The notes beneath the pieces were generated by a model that saw only the letters and a program-made list of their open reading frames with translations, was not told the origin of the DNA and ran no database searches. From CAXBDP01 sp963974465 (GTDB taxonomy: Bacteria; Bacteroidota; Bacteroidia; Cytophagales; Cyclobacteriaceae), in assembly GCA_049340005.1 (NCBI GenBank), contig JBMPIY010000003.1: DNA of 64,000 nucleotides; one strand, 5' to 3'. Of the stretch, positions 36,008 through 44,860 are shown in pieces (within the stretch, counting starts at the first letter, position 1; every line of letters starts with the position of its first letter). A program made the translations under genes and the position numbers.

Positions 36008-36183
36008 AGTCCTAATCCGAAATATTTTCTGAAAATAGCGGAGAAGATTTATAGGAACAACATTATGAGCCTGCATTTTTTTAACTGAAATTACTTTTGG
36101 TAAATAAACAGTTTAAAAATATCGCTACAATAACTCAAATACTATCCCATATTTAAGGTAATTCACTAGGTGTCAGTGGGTAT

Positions 36184-38136
36184 TTATGCAGCGATTACTG
36201 ACTCAGCTTTTGGCGATAATGGAACATTTATTATGTAAGTACTCCCTCCAACTCCAGGTGAAGAATCTATTTCAATTTCTCCTTTGATAAGGTTCAACCT
36301 AGATCGGATGTTCTTCCATCCATTACCTTCACTTTGTTCAAGTTTGCTCACATCGAAACCTTGTCCATTATCCTCTATGGTGACAACAAGCTCATCGTCG
36401 TGTCTTACAAACTGTACATCCACTTGGCTCGCCATTGCATATTTCACGATATTGTTCATTATCTCTTGCACAATTCTGTAAAGAGAAATTTCCTTCAAAT
36501 CGCTCAACTTCTCATCTAGCTCATAGGCATGCACTTGAAAGAAAACTTTCCCGCTATTATTGAATCGATCTGCTAATTGTTCCACAGCAGATACAAGTCC
36601 TTTTTTCACTAACACAGTTGGCATTAGGTTAAAGGCGATATTGCGAACCTCGCCATACATTTCGTTGATGATATTGACGGAGCTATCGAACATTGCTTGG
36701 CGATCTTCGATAGTTATCGGCTTTGGGTTATTAGCATCCAATCGGTTTATGTTCAATTTGAGTGCGGAAATCAATTGACCAAATCCATCATGCAAATCTT
36801 CTGCAAAACGCTTTCTCTCTGTTTCTTGTGATGAAATTACAGCTAATAATTGCTCTTCTTTCAGACGTACTTTCACCTTTTCCAATTCCTCCCGCTGCTT
36901 CGCATGACGACGACTTTGCCAAAGCATTCCAAATATTATAAGCAGCACCAAACTTACACCAAGCCCTGCTTGTACTACTCTATTTCGTTGAATAGTAAGT
37001 TCTTTTAATTCGCGATCCGCTTCTAGTGCAAGAATTTGATTCTCCTTTTTTTCATTCTCATATAGCGCCTCCAATTCAGCAATTTTTTGAAGATTTTCTT
37101 CGCTTATAATTTCTTGATTTAAAATATCTGATTCTTCTTTCAAGTCATAGGCTAATTGATAATTACCTAAGTTATAATTGGCCTTCGCTTGGTTAGTTAA
37201 AGCTCGTACTTCAAAATATTTATCTGATACTTCCCTACTGAGATCGAGTGCTTTTTGCGAATATGGAAAAGTCTGAAGATTTTGATCAGAGTTAAGATAT
37301 GAAACAGCCAAATTGAAATTAACTTCCATTGCAAGTCTGGGATTATCCAAACTCTCGCTGATAGCTAAGGCTTTCAAATAATAGATTCTAGCCTGCTCAT
37401 TGTCTCCCTGATCTGAATAGATGGTGCCCACATTTATGGCATTGTTCGCCATGCCTAGGAGGTTTCCTCGTTGCTCGAATATTTCGAATGCAAGGTTCAA
37501 ATTCTCAGTTGCCTGCTCATATTTTCCTGCTGCAGACAGAATAGATCCAAAATTTTGATAGGCACTGGCTAGCTCCATAGTATCCCCAGATAATTTGCTG
37601 TATTCCACATATTTCTCCATAGCAGGAATAGCCTCCTCAATTCTGTCCTGATAATAATAAACCGAGCCAATCATATTTTGCACAATTGCCATCCCTTTGT
37701 AGTCTTTGGTTTGGTCAAAAACTCGAGCTGCCTCCAGTGAAAATTCTATGGTCTTGTCATAATTGCCAAGGTTCCGATGTGCCATTCCAATGTTCACCAA
37801 ATTTTTGGCCAATGCATTTTCATTATTCAATCCTCTATTAATTTCTGCTGCCTTTTGGTAATAAAAAATGGCACTATCAATTGCTGATTTCCTAAAATGT
37901 AAGCTTCCCAAAAAATTATACGCATCCGCTTTGTGTTGCTCACTGCCATCTTTTTCGGCCATATCTCGAAGCTGGTACATCTCCGGCTCTAACTCTTGCC
38001 ATTTAGCAGTTAAGTTTTCGCGCAAATAGATTACGAGCTCATCCATTGATTTCTCTTGGGAATGAGACACTAATGGTGATACCAAAAGTATGGTAATCAT
38101 AAATATTATAGGCTTTGGCAGAATAAAGAATTTCAT
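36184..38136 (-). CDS. TPR-containing sensor histidine kinase (HisKA_3 type)
   Basis: This 650-aa protein has a signal sequence (IFMITILLVSPLVSHSQ), about seven tetratricopeptide repeats in an extracytoplasmic region (about 50-340, e.g. AKNLVNIGMAHRNLGNYDKT), a coiled coil, and one membrane segment (AGLGVSLVLLIIFGMLW). The cytoplasmic HisKA_3 domain has its phospho-acceptor His near residue 449 in FAEDLHDGFGQLISAL. The HATPase domain has EDNGQGFDVSK. The architecture is common in Bacteroidota and pairs with NarL-type regulators such as the one downstream. The ligand is unknown. An octamer lies at 36888. Confidence 0.93.
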   Translation of the reverse strand: MKFFILPKPIIFMITILLVSPLVSHSQEKSMDELVIYLRENLTAKWQELEPEMYQLRDMAEKDGSEQHKADAYNFLGSLHFRKSAIDSAIFYYQKAAEINRGLNNENALAKNLVNIGMAHRNLGNYDKTIEFSLEAARVFDQTKDYKGMAIVQNMIGSVYYYQDRIEEAIPAMEKYVEYSKLSGDTMELASAYQNFGSILSAAGKYEQATENLNLAFEIFEQRGNLLGMANNAINVGTIYSDQGDNEQARIYYLKALAISESLDNPRLAMEVNFNLAVSYLNSDQNLQTFPYSQKALDLSREVSDKYFEVRALTNQAKANYNLGNYQLAYDLKEESDILNQEIISEENLQKIAELEALYENEKKENQILALEADRELKELTIQRNRVVQAGLGVSLVLLIIFGMLWQSRRHAKQREELEKVKVRLKEEQLLAVISSQETERKRFAEDLHDGFGQLISALKLNINRLDANNPKPITIEDRQAMFDSSVNIINEMYGEVRNIAFNLMPTVLVKKGLVSAVEQLADRFNNSGKVFFQVHAYELDEKLSDLKEISLYRIVQEIMNNIVKYAMASQVDVQFVRHDDELVVTIEDNGQGFDVSKLEQSEGNGWKNIRSRLNLIKGEIEIDSSPGVGGSTYIINVPLSPKAESVIAA

Positions 38137-38178
38137 CTCAGTTTGATTTTCAATATTTGGTGTGTAGAGAACTATGGA

Positions 38179-39105
38179 CTAGTAAGTTAGAAAATTCTTT
38201 GCATCCAAGGCAGATTCCGTTGGGATTTCTTCCATTGGTACGTGACCGGCATTTTCATAAATAATGAGCTGAGAGTTTTGAATTAGCTTTTTGAATTCGA
38301 AAGCATCAGTGTATGGAATCCATTGGTCGTGTCTGCCCCACATTATCAGGGTAGGAATGCCCAACTCGGCTAGCTTTTGGGCGGGAGGTAGGGGGTAATT
38401 CCTCCCGCTTTTCACAATAAATGCTTCTCGATTGCCTTTCCTTCTTAAGAGATAATAATACCTATCGATAAGTTCATTGGTCATTTTGCTTTTATCGAAA
38501 TATACCTGCTCCATATTCATTTTGAATAGTGGGCGCGGAGTAAATTTTGACAATGCTTTTCCAAAGGTTTTATTAGATGCCAAATCAAATATCCAAGGTC
38601 TATCTCTGCTCTGTTTTGGGATGCCGGATGCATTTAATAAAATCATTTTATCAACTCTATCAGGATAATTTACTGCTGTACTCCAAGTAATAAGTCCTCC
38701 AAGAGAATTGCCTGCCATGTAGCATGAGGAAATTTGGAGATGATCTAATAAGGCAATCACCAAGCGAGAATAGGCTTCAGGTGAATAATCGTGATTGGGA
38801 TGTGGCCCAGATAATCCAAAGCCTAGTAAATCCATGCGGATAATTGTGAAATCGTTTTGCAGTTTCGCAGCCCATTCATCCCAAGTATGCAATGATGAAA
38901 ATGTACCATGAATGAGGACAAGTGGAGGCCCATTGCCTTCTACGCTATAGTGAACTTTCATTCCTTCCCAATCAAGCCAAGCGGAACTGGGCAAAAAGTA
39001 GCTTTCTTGAAGTTTTTCAACTTCAATATTAGGCCTATAAAGCAGTATTGCCGCCAATCCTAAAATTGACAGCAATACAATACTTAAAATCTTGAGTACT
39101 TTCAT
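38179..39105 (-). CDS. Alpha/beta hydrolase, membrane-anchored
   Basis: This 308-aa protein has an N-terminal hydrophobic anchor (ILSIVLLSILGLAAILLY) and an alpha/beta hydrolase domain with VLIHGTFSSLHTWDEWA (oxyanion loop), the nucleophile elbow MAGNSLGGLITW, the acid in IMWGRHDQWIPYTDA and the His in ENAGHVPMEEIP, so the Ser-Asp-His triad is complete. The substrate is unknown. It starts 6 nt after the lipoprotein gene at 39.1 kb and is probably cotranscribed. Near its 3' end two octamers in opposite orientation (38381-38408) could form a stem-loop. Confidence 0.9.
   Translation of the reverse strand: MKVLKILSIVLLSILGLAAILLYRPNIEVEKLQESYFLPSSAWLDWEGMKVHYSVEGNGPPLVLIHGTFSSLHTWDEWAAKLQNDFTIIRMDLLGFGLSGPHPNHDYSPEAYSRLVIALLDHLQISSCYMAGNSLGGLITWSTAVNYPDRVDKMILLNASGIPKQSRDRPWIFDLASNKTFGKALSKFTPRPLFKMNMEQVYFDKSKMTNELIDRYYYLLRRKGNREAFIVKSGRNYPLPPAQKLAELGIPTLIMWGRHDQWIPYTDAFEFKKLIQNSQLIIYENAGHVPMEEIPTESALDAKNFLTY
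38381..38408. repeat. Inverted pair of GCGGGAGG octamers, potential stem-loop
   Basis: GCGGGAGG at 38381-38388 and CCTCCCGC at 38401-38408 are separated by 12 nt. They can pair as an 8-bp GC-rich stem inside the alpha/beta hydrolase gene, where they encode SGRN and LPPAQ. Confidence 0.75.
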
Positions 39106-39111
39106 CGAAGG

Positions 39112-39921
39112 CTATTTGGCTCCAAAACTACTGAAATCAACAGGTGCAAAATCAGTATAAACTGAGGCGGGCAATTCATCAAAAATCATGATGTCCGTAA
39201 TTTGTCTTTCACCTCGATTGCCTGAAAGCATAATATCTCCATGCTTGGTCCAATCTGCCCAAGGCATTACAAATCGAGGAATGCTATCCGTTGCATTTGG
39301 GAAATATGCCCATTGATTTACTAAATTAGTTTCATCGCTTACCCAAACCTGATACTTGTTTTGAGGGGTAACGCCCACTCCATCAAATGTGAGTGTTAGT
39401 AACTCAGAGTCTTCACCTAATTGAGTCGTGTCTTCGCCAACATATTTAAGCGTAACGCCAGAATCTTTTAATTTGAAAGGCATTAGCAGCCAATAGGAGT
39501 CATTGACCCAGGCGCTGTATGCACTATTCATCATCTGCTGCAAGGTGTCTGCATCTGTAATTTCTCTACCAGCCTTCATCACTCTTCCCGTTCTGTCGTT
39601 AATGTTGAAAAGCATTATTAATTCTTGGGAAGGCGTTTCTATACGAACATCACCTGTATACTTGTTCCAAGTATGTTGCCTAGATCCAAAGAAATTCCAG
39701 TGAATATGTTGGGTTAAATCCCAATTTTTTCTGCCTCCAAGAGCCCTCATTACTTCGTCGGCCATTTCTATAGCTTTTTCATCTGAAGCAGCTAAATTAA
39801 AACCTTCGGCAGGAGGATTGCCATAATCCTCTTCAACAATTGTAGTTTCATTATTTGGTGTATTACAGCCAAATACGATTAAAAGACCAATAAATACTGG
39901 CAAAATCTTTTTAATTATCAT
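39112..39921 (-). CDS. Lipoprotein of unknown function
   Basis: This 269-aa protein has a lipobox in IGLLIVFGCNTPNN followed by an acidic linker, so it is a lipoprotein. The mature part (ADEVMRALGGRKNWDLTQHIHW, GRVMKAGREITDADTLQQMM, LTLTFDGVGVTPQNKYQVWV) looks like a beta-rich fold of the LolA/LolB type used to bind lipids, a family often found in Bacteroidota. I do not assign a function. It lies between the receiver-kinase gene (4 nt) and the alpha/beta hydrolase (6 nt), so it is in a single minus-strand operon with them. Confidence 0.75.
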   Translation of the reverse strand: MIIKKILPVFIGLLIVFGCNTPNNETTIVEEDYGNPPAEGFNLAASDEKAIEMADEVMRALGGRKNWDLTQHIHWNFFGSRQHTWNKYTGDVRIETPSQELIMLFNINDRTGRVMKAGREITDADTLQQMMNSAYSAWVNDSYWLLMPFKLKDSGVTLKYVGEDTTQLGEDSELLTLTFDGVGVTPQNKYQVWVSDETNLVNQWAYFPNATDSIPRFVMPWADWTKHGDIMLSGNRGERQITDIMIFDELPASVYTDFAPVDFSSFGAK

Positions 39922-39925
39922 AATT

Positions 39926-41020
39926 TTAGTTGGTTGAGGGAATCCATAGACTTACTGATGTTCCATTAATTTCGTCACTTTCGATATTGAATTTTCCGCC
40001 ATGCATATTCAATATTTTATTCACCAAGAACAAACCCAATCCTCTGCCTTGTTGCTCATTGGTAGTTCTATCGAATTGCATAAAAGGCCCGATACTATCC
40101 AAAAACTCCTTTTTTATTCCAAAACCCTTATCTAAAAAAGTGACTCTGTAAAAGTTCTCCTCTGTCTCGCTAATAATAGATATAGGAGAGCCTTCTCTTG
40201 AAAATTTTATTGCATTGTTAAGTATTTCTGTACAGATATACTCGAAATTTTCATGCGACATCTGCAAATTACCTTCAGTGAGATTAAGACTGATGTCTTT
40301 GCTTCTAGACAAGTCGCTACCCAAATCTTGAGCAACTTCTTTGATTATTAATTCAGCATTTTTTATCCTCCCGCCTATAAAAGTTTTTATGGATTCAGGA
40401 TCTTTCTCTATCTGAGTCAATTTACTATAAAGCAAGTCTTGCTCAAGTGTATGTTGTAATCTAATGGCCGACTGGTAAATTGCTTTTACCAAATCCTTGT
40501 GTTCATATCGAGTAAGTTCGTCGTAATAGTCTAGCAGCATTTTGCTACTCCCAACTATGCCATATAATGGCGTATTAAATTCGTGATTAGCAGTCCGATT
40601 GATTAAATCTCGGGTTTCGTTGGCTTTTAGAGAAATCATCTCTCGTATGGCTGTTTGCTTTTTCAGTCTAATCTTCACTGCATCTAATAATTCCTTAAGG
40701 TCGAAGGGCTTAGTAAGATAGTCGTCTGCACCTATGGACATTGCATCGCGAAAATTCTTCTTTTCCACTTTGGCTGTAAGAAAAATAAATGGAGTGTTTG
40801 AAATTGAGTCATGCTCACGTACATTGTTTAGGACTTCAATGCCATCCATTTCGGGCATCATAATATCACAAACTATCAAATCTGGTTTAGTTTGAATGGC
40901 TTGCATAAGACCTTCTAGTCCGTTGTTGGCCGTGTTTGTGGAATACCCGTTTATTTCTAAAAACTCAGAGATATTTTCTCTTACGGTATTATCGTCTTCA
41001 ATTATGAGGATTTTGGACAT
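39926..41020 (-). CDS. Response regulator fused to a histidine kinase
   Basis: This 364-aa protein has an N-terminal receiver domain with the phospho-acceptor Asp in LIVCDIMMPEMDGIEV and a conserved Lys in DDYLTKPFDLKEL. A kinase core follows with a His in TANHEFNTPLYGIVGSS and a HATPase with LDKGFGIKKEF and GRGLGLFLVNKIL. It has no membrane segment. A receiver placed before a kinase fits a relay in which another kinase, probably the eight-PAS protein 4 nt upstream, phosphorylates the receiver. An octamer lies at 40377. Confidence 0.92.
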   Translation of the reverse strand: MSKILIIEDDNTVRENISEFLEINGYSTNTANNGLEGLMQAIQTKPDLIVCDIMMPEMDGIEVLNNVREHDSISNTPFIFLTAKVEKKNFRDAMSIGADDYLTKPFDLKELLDAVKIRLKKQTAIREMISLKANETRDLINRTANHEFNTPLYGIVGSSKMLLDYYDELTRYEHKDLVKAIYQSAIRLQHTLEQDLLYSKLTQIEKDPESIKTFIGGRIKNAELIIKEVAQDLGSDLSRSKDISLNLTEGNLQMSHENFEYICTEILNNAIKFSREGSPISIISETEENFYRVTFLDKGFGIKKEFLDSIGPFMQFDRTTNEQQGRGLGLFLVNKILNMHGGKFNIESDEINGTSVSLWIPSTN

Positions 41021-41024
41021 TGAA

Positions 41025-44000
41025 TTATTTGCGATTTGGTATTTCTATTGTAAATATAGTGCCTTCTCCCAACACGCTATCAACGAAGATTTTTCCTTTG
41101 TGAAGATCCACTAATTGCTTGACTATCACAAGACCTAGACCTGTGCCTTGAATATTCGTAACGTTTCGAGCTCTAAAAAATGACTTGTACAATTGACTTA
41201 ATTCATCAGAAGGAATCCCTATCCCAAAGTCCTGTACTTTAATTATCAAATTGTCCTCATCTACATGAACTTCCAATCTTGGAGCTGGTTTGTTCTTTGA
41301 ATATTTAAGTGCATTTGAAACTAGATTTGAAATTACTGGATTCATCAACTCTGGATCTATCCAGAATGATTTGCATGCCCCCCCAATGCTAAATTCTACC
41401 TTTCTGTCTGCTTCTTGATTCTCATACAATTCCAAAACCTGATAACAAAGCTCTTCAATATTTACATCTTCCGGCTCGAACGGAGTTTTACCAGCTTCAG
41501 CTTTGCCTAAGATCAAAATATCGTTCATCAAAGAAGTAAGCCGTTTCGTTTCTTTGATAATTTTTTCATAGTGCCTCATCAGTTTTTCTCGAACTGCTAA
41601 CTCCGTATTTTCAGAGTATATGCTCAACAATTCTATACTAGATCTAATGGCAGTAAGTGGCGTTCTAAACTCATGGGATGCCATTGTTACAAATCTAGAC
41701 TTAAGTTCATTAAGCTCCTTTTCTTTGTCCAAAGCCTTTTTCATTTCCCTTTCGGCTTCTACAAAATTCATCACATTTCTACTCACAGTTTGTATGCCTA
41801 CTAATTCCATTTCCAAATTAAATACAGGCTTTGATACGGTTTCAAACCATAAGGATTGACCAGTTTTAGTTTTGAATTTGAGCCTTTGGGAAATCATCTC
41901 CTTTTGAAGTAAGAAAGCAGGATCAATAGCATCTAAATATTTCTTTTCATCCTTCCCAACTAATAAGCCATATGGCATTTTTCCTTCCCATTCTTCAGGA
42001 TCATAACCTAGCAATTCTACCATTGATGGTGAAATGTATGTAAACTCTCCTTCTGGATTGTGAATACAAACCATATCAGAGATATTCTCAGATATCATTC
42101 TATATTTTTCTTCACTTTCTCTTAGTAGCGATTCGGCTTTTTTGCGATCAGAAATATCGTAGAAAACCATAATATGACATGGTTTGCCTTCATATTGGAT
42201 AGGGCGTACGAATACGCTAACCCAACGGACATTGCCAAGCTTGTCTACTGTTTGGTATTCTGCCCCGTTAAGTGACCCTCCATTGGCAATAAGTGCCTTA
42301 TGCTCTCGCAATTCCTTTTTGTATTTAAAGAACTTTAGAAGAGGCTTACCATAAAGTTCTTTTTGGCTTTTGTACTGGTAATGCCCAATTAATGCCTGGT
42401 TCACATAAACGATTTGGTTATCGCCGCTTTCAGTAATCATTACAGGAATGGGCAATGTTTCTGCTATTGTTCGGAATCTATTTTCACTTTCCTCTAAGTC
42501 TTGCCTTATTTTGATCCGATCGGTAATATCTCTTGCCGAAACCTGAATCTGAATTACTTCTCCTAATTTGTTGGTAACTGGGTGCAGAAGGGTTTCGTAC
42601 CAGCGTGTATCCTTGCCCTTTTTAAGAAACTTTACTTCGGCGAGCGATTTGATATTGGCCTTAATTGCATTTTCAAATTTCAGTTTAAAGGATTCGACGG
42701 AATCCTTTTGAACCAAGTCAAAAATAGTTTTCTCCTTTAGCTCAATAGACGAAAAGCCTAGATTTTTGATAGAGGGAGATACATACAGGAACTTTCCATC
42801 TGTATCAAGTAATAGTAAGATATCATTCAAATTTTCGGATAGAAACCTAAATTTTTTCTCGCTTTCAATAAGCTTTTGATTAGCCTGAAGTTTATCATGA
42901 ATATCTACTATCGAACCAAAATAGCTATGTTCACCATCCTCATTTGATTGCTGTAGAAATAGCTCTACCCACCTGAAATTATTGGTTTTATGTTTTAATC
43001 TGAGTTCACCGTTAATAGTTTCTCCTTCTTTCTTTTGTGTATTATTCCAAAGCTCCAAGGCAATATCAAGATCTTCCTCATATACAAAATCGAAGAAGTT
43101 TTTACCTCCCGCTGTTTCACTTTTGTAGCCAGTAAGCTTCTTCCAAGCAGGATTTGTAAAGATGATTTTTCCTTTATCATCAAATTTTATAATTGCTTCA
43201 GATAGGGAAGTAACTACCTTTCTATATTCCTTCTCTTGCTCAATTAATGCAAGTTCCGCACGCTTCATTGCCGTAATGTCAGCCACAGTACCATCAATCC
43301 TATGCACTTCTTTGGAGCTTAGATGTGATATTCGGCTTCGAACGCGAATCCATCGAACATCTCCATTTTTCTTCACGATTCTGTAAACAACTTCGCTAGC
43401 AGGTGTGCCTTTGATTGTATTTTCTGCTGTGGCCTTAGCTATTTTTCTATCATCGGGATGCGCAATTTGATACCATAAGTTTGGTGCCTCAATGAATTCC
43501 TTCTCCTTGTAACCAAATATCCTTTCGAGTGAATTTCCAAAAAAGGTGCTTTCCTTTGTGATCACATTATAGGACCAAACAACATCATCAATTGAGCTTA
43601 GAACCTCATCTCGTTTCTTTTCGCTTTCTTGTAATGCCAGTTGTGCATAGCGCTGTTCTGAAATATTCTTAATACTTCCATAAGTCCCTTTCGGAGCTCT
43701 ACTTTCTTCATCTATTTCGGGTCGGATAAATAACTCTACCCAAATTACTTTACCCTCCCTAGTAACCATCCGTACTTGCTGAAACTCCATTTTTCGGACA
43801 CCAGAAATGATCTCCTTCACAATTCCAGATTTGTTCTCAGCCTCTGTTGGGTGGAAATATCCCACCAAATCTTCCCCTAAAGAATTCTCCTCATTATATC
43901 CCATCAATTGTTTCCAAAATGGATTGAGTAGAGTAAATCTTCCGTAAATATCAGTCTTGAATATCACTTCTTGCAAGCTGTTAATCAGGTTACTATACTC

Positions 44001-44816
44001 TCTTTCTTTAGCGGCAACAATTTGTTCTGCGAGCTTTTTCTCTGTTATATCTCTATTGAAACCAATAAAGCGATATGGATTATTTTCCTTATTGAAAAGC
44101 ACTTCACCTCTTCCGTGAATCCACTTATAGCTTCCATCTTTTTGTCTCAAGCGAAATTCAACATCATACTCGAGAGTTTCCCTTGTGATGTAGGAATTGA
44201 TTGTGCGAATTACTCTAAAATAATCTTCGGGATGCAACTGGTCATAAAAACTTTGCAATGTGGCAGGAAGATCGTTTGGACTATATCCAAGCATTTCGAA
44301 CCACTGGGATGAATAAAAAGCTTCATTAGTTTCGAGATTCCAATCCCACAATCCGTTTCGAGTACCTTTAATAGCCAATTCATATTGGCGGTTTTTCCGC
44401 TCCAAACTTTCCATTAATTCCTTCTCAATTTCATTTGGTTGAGCAAACAAAATCAAAGAAAGCGGGAGGGTAATGGCTTCAGCCTGAAAAGCAGGAATGA
44501 GTGTAATCTTGCAAGTAATATTGCGGCCTTCGGCATTTTTAATTTCAACCAACATTTCGAAGCTACTTCGTGATTGCAACTTCTCCATAATTTGATTGCT
44601 ACTTATGGAATCAAACAATTCAGCTAGAAAATCATCTTCGCATATTTCACTGTTGTGAAGTCCAGTTAGTTCTCGAAAAGCTGCATTGGCAAATTTGACT
44701 TTGCCATTTTCTGCAACTATCAATGCTCCTTGCTGTAGTTTATCCAAACTATTTATGGAAGATTGCTCCAATCCATTTTCGGATTTTTGACTTATTTCAC
44801 TTTTCGGATTGTCCAT
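41025..44816 (-). CDS. Sensor histidine kinase with eight PAS domains
   Basis: This is a 1,263-aa cytoplasmic kinase with no signal peptide or membrane helix. I count eight PAS-like modules before the kinase core, for example GALIVAENGKVKFANAAF, NGLWDWNLETNEAFYSS, EVIFKTDIYGRFTLLNPFW, DDVVWSYNVITKESTFF, EAIIKFDDKGKIIFTNPAW, DILLLLDTDGKFLYVSPS, IPVMITESGDNQIVYVNQA and DMVCIHNPEGEFTYISPSM. Several carry PAC segments (WVELFL, WIRVRSR). The phospho-acceptor His is near residue 1048 in MASHEFRTPLTAIR, and the HATPase ends in TIEIPN. It is coupled by 4 nt to the receiver-kinase gene. Ligands are unknown. Octamers lie at 43105 and 44462. Confidence 0.93.
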   Translation of the reverse strand: MDNPKSEISQKSENGLEQSSINSLDKLQQGALIVAENGKVKFANAAFRELTGLHNSEICEDDFLAELFDSISSNQIMEKLQSRSSFEMLVEIKNAEGRNITCKITLIPAFQAEAITLPLSLILFAQPNEIEKELMESLERKNRQYELAIKGTRNGLWDWNLETNEAFYSSQWFEMLGYSPNDLPATLQSFYDQLHPEDYFRVIRTINSYITRETLEYDVEFRLRQKDGSYKWIHGRGEVLFNKENNPYRFIGFNRDITEKKLAEQIVAAKEREYSNLINSLQEVIFKTDIYGRFTLLNPFWKQLMGYNEENSLGEDLVGYFHPTEAENKSGIVKEIISGVRKMEFQQVRMVTREGKVIWVELFIRPEIDEESRAPKGTYGSIKNISEQRYAQLALQESEKKRDEVLSSIDDVVWSYNVITKESTFFGNSLERIFGYKEKEFIEAPNLWYQIAHPDDRKIAKATAENTIKGTPASEVVYRIVKKNGDVRWIRVRSRISHLSSKEVHRIDGTVADITAMKRAELALIEQEKEYRKVVTSLSEAIIKFDDKGKIIFTNPAWKKLTGYKSETAGGKNFFDFVYEEDLDIALELWNNTQKKEGETINGELRLKHKTNNFRWVELFLQQSNEDGEHSYFGSIVDIHDKLQANQKLIESEKKFRFLSENLNDILLLLDTDGKFLYVSPSIKNLGFSSIELKEKTIFDLVQKDSVESFKLKFENAIKANIKSLAEVKFLKKGKDTRWYETLLHPVTNKLGEVIQIQVSARDITDRIKIRQDLEESENRFRTIAETLPIPVMITESGDNQIVYVNQALIGHYQYKSQKELYGKPLLKFFKYKKELREHKALIANGGSLNGAEYQTVDKLGNVRWVSVFVRPIQYEGKPCHIMVFYDISDRKKAESLLRESEEKYRMISENISDMVCIHNPEGEFTYISPSMVELLGYDPEEWEGKMPYGLLVGKDEKKYLDAIDPAFLLQKEMISQRLKFKTKTGQSLWFETVSKPVFNLEMELVGIQTVSRNVMNFVEAEREMKKALDKEKELNELKSRFVTMASHEFRTPLTAIRSSIELLSIYSENTELAVREKLMRHYEKIIKETKRLTSLMNDILILGKAEAGKTPFEPEDVNIEELCYQVLELYENQEADRKVEFSIGGACKSFWIDPELMNPVISNLVSNALKYSKNKPAPRLEVHVDEDNLIIKVQDFGIGIPSDELSQLYKSFFRARNVTNIQGTGLGLVIVKQLVDLHKGKIFVDSVLGEGTIFTIEIPNRK

Positions 44817-44860
44817 TTCCTATAATTCAGATTGAAAAGATAAGAAATATTCGGAATATA

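Noticed and set aside
36007..36076. N-terminal extension of the NarL-type regulator
   Set aside because: The 23 added residues precede the receiver's first strand and have no match to the family.
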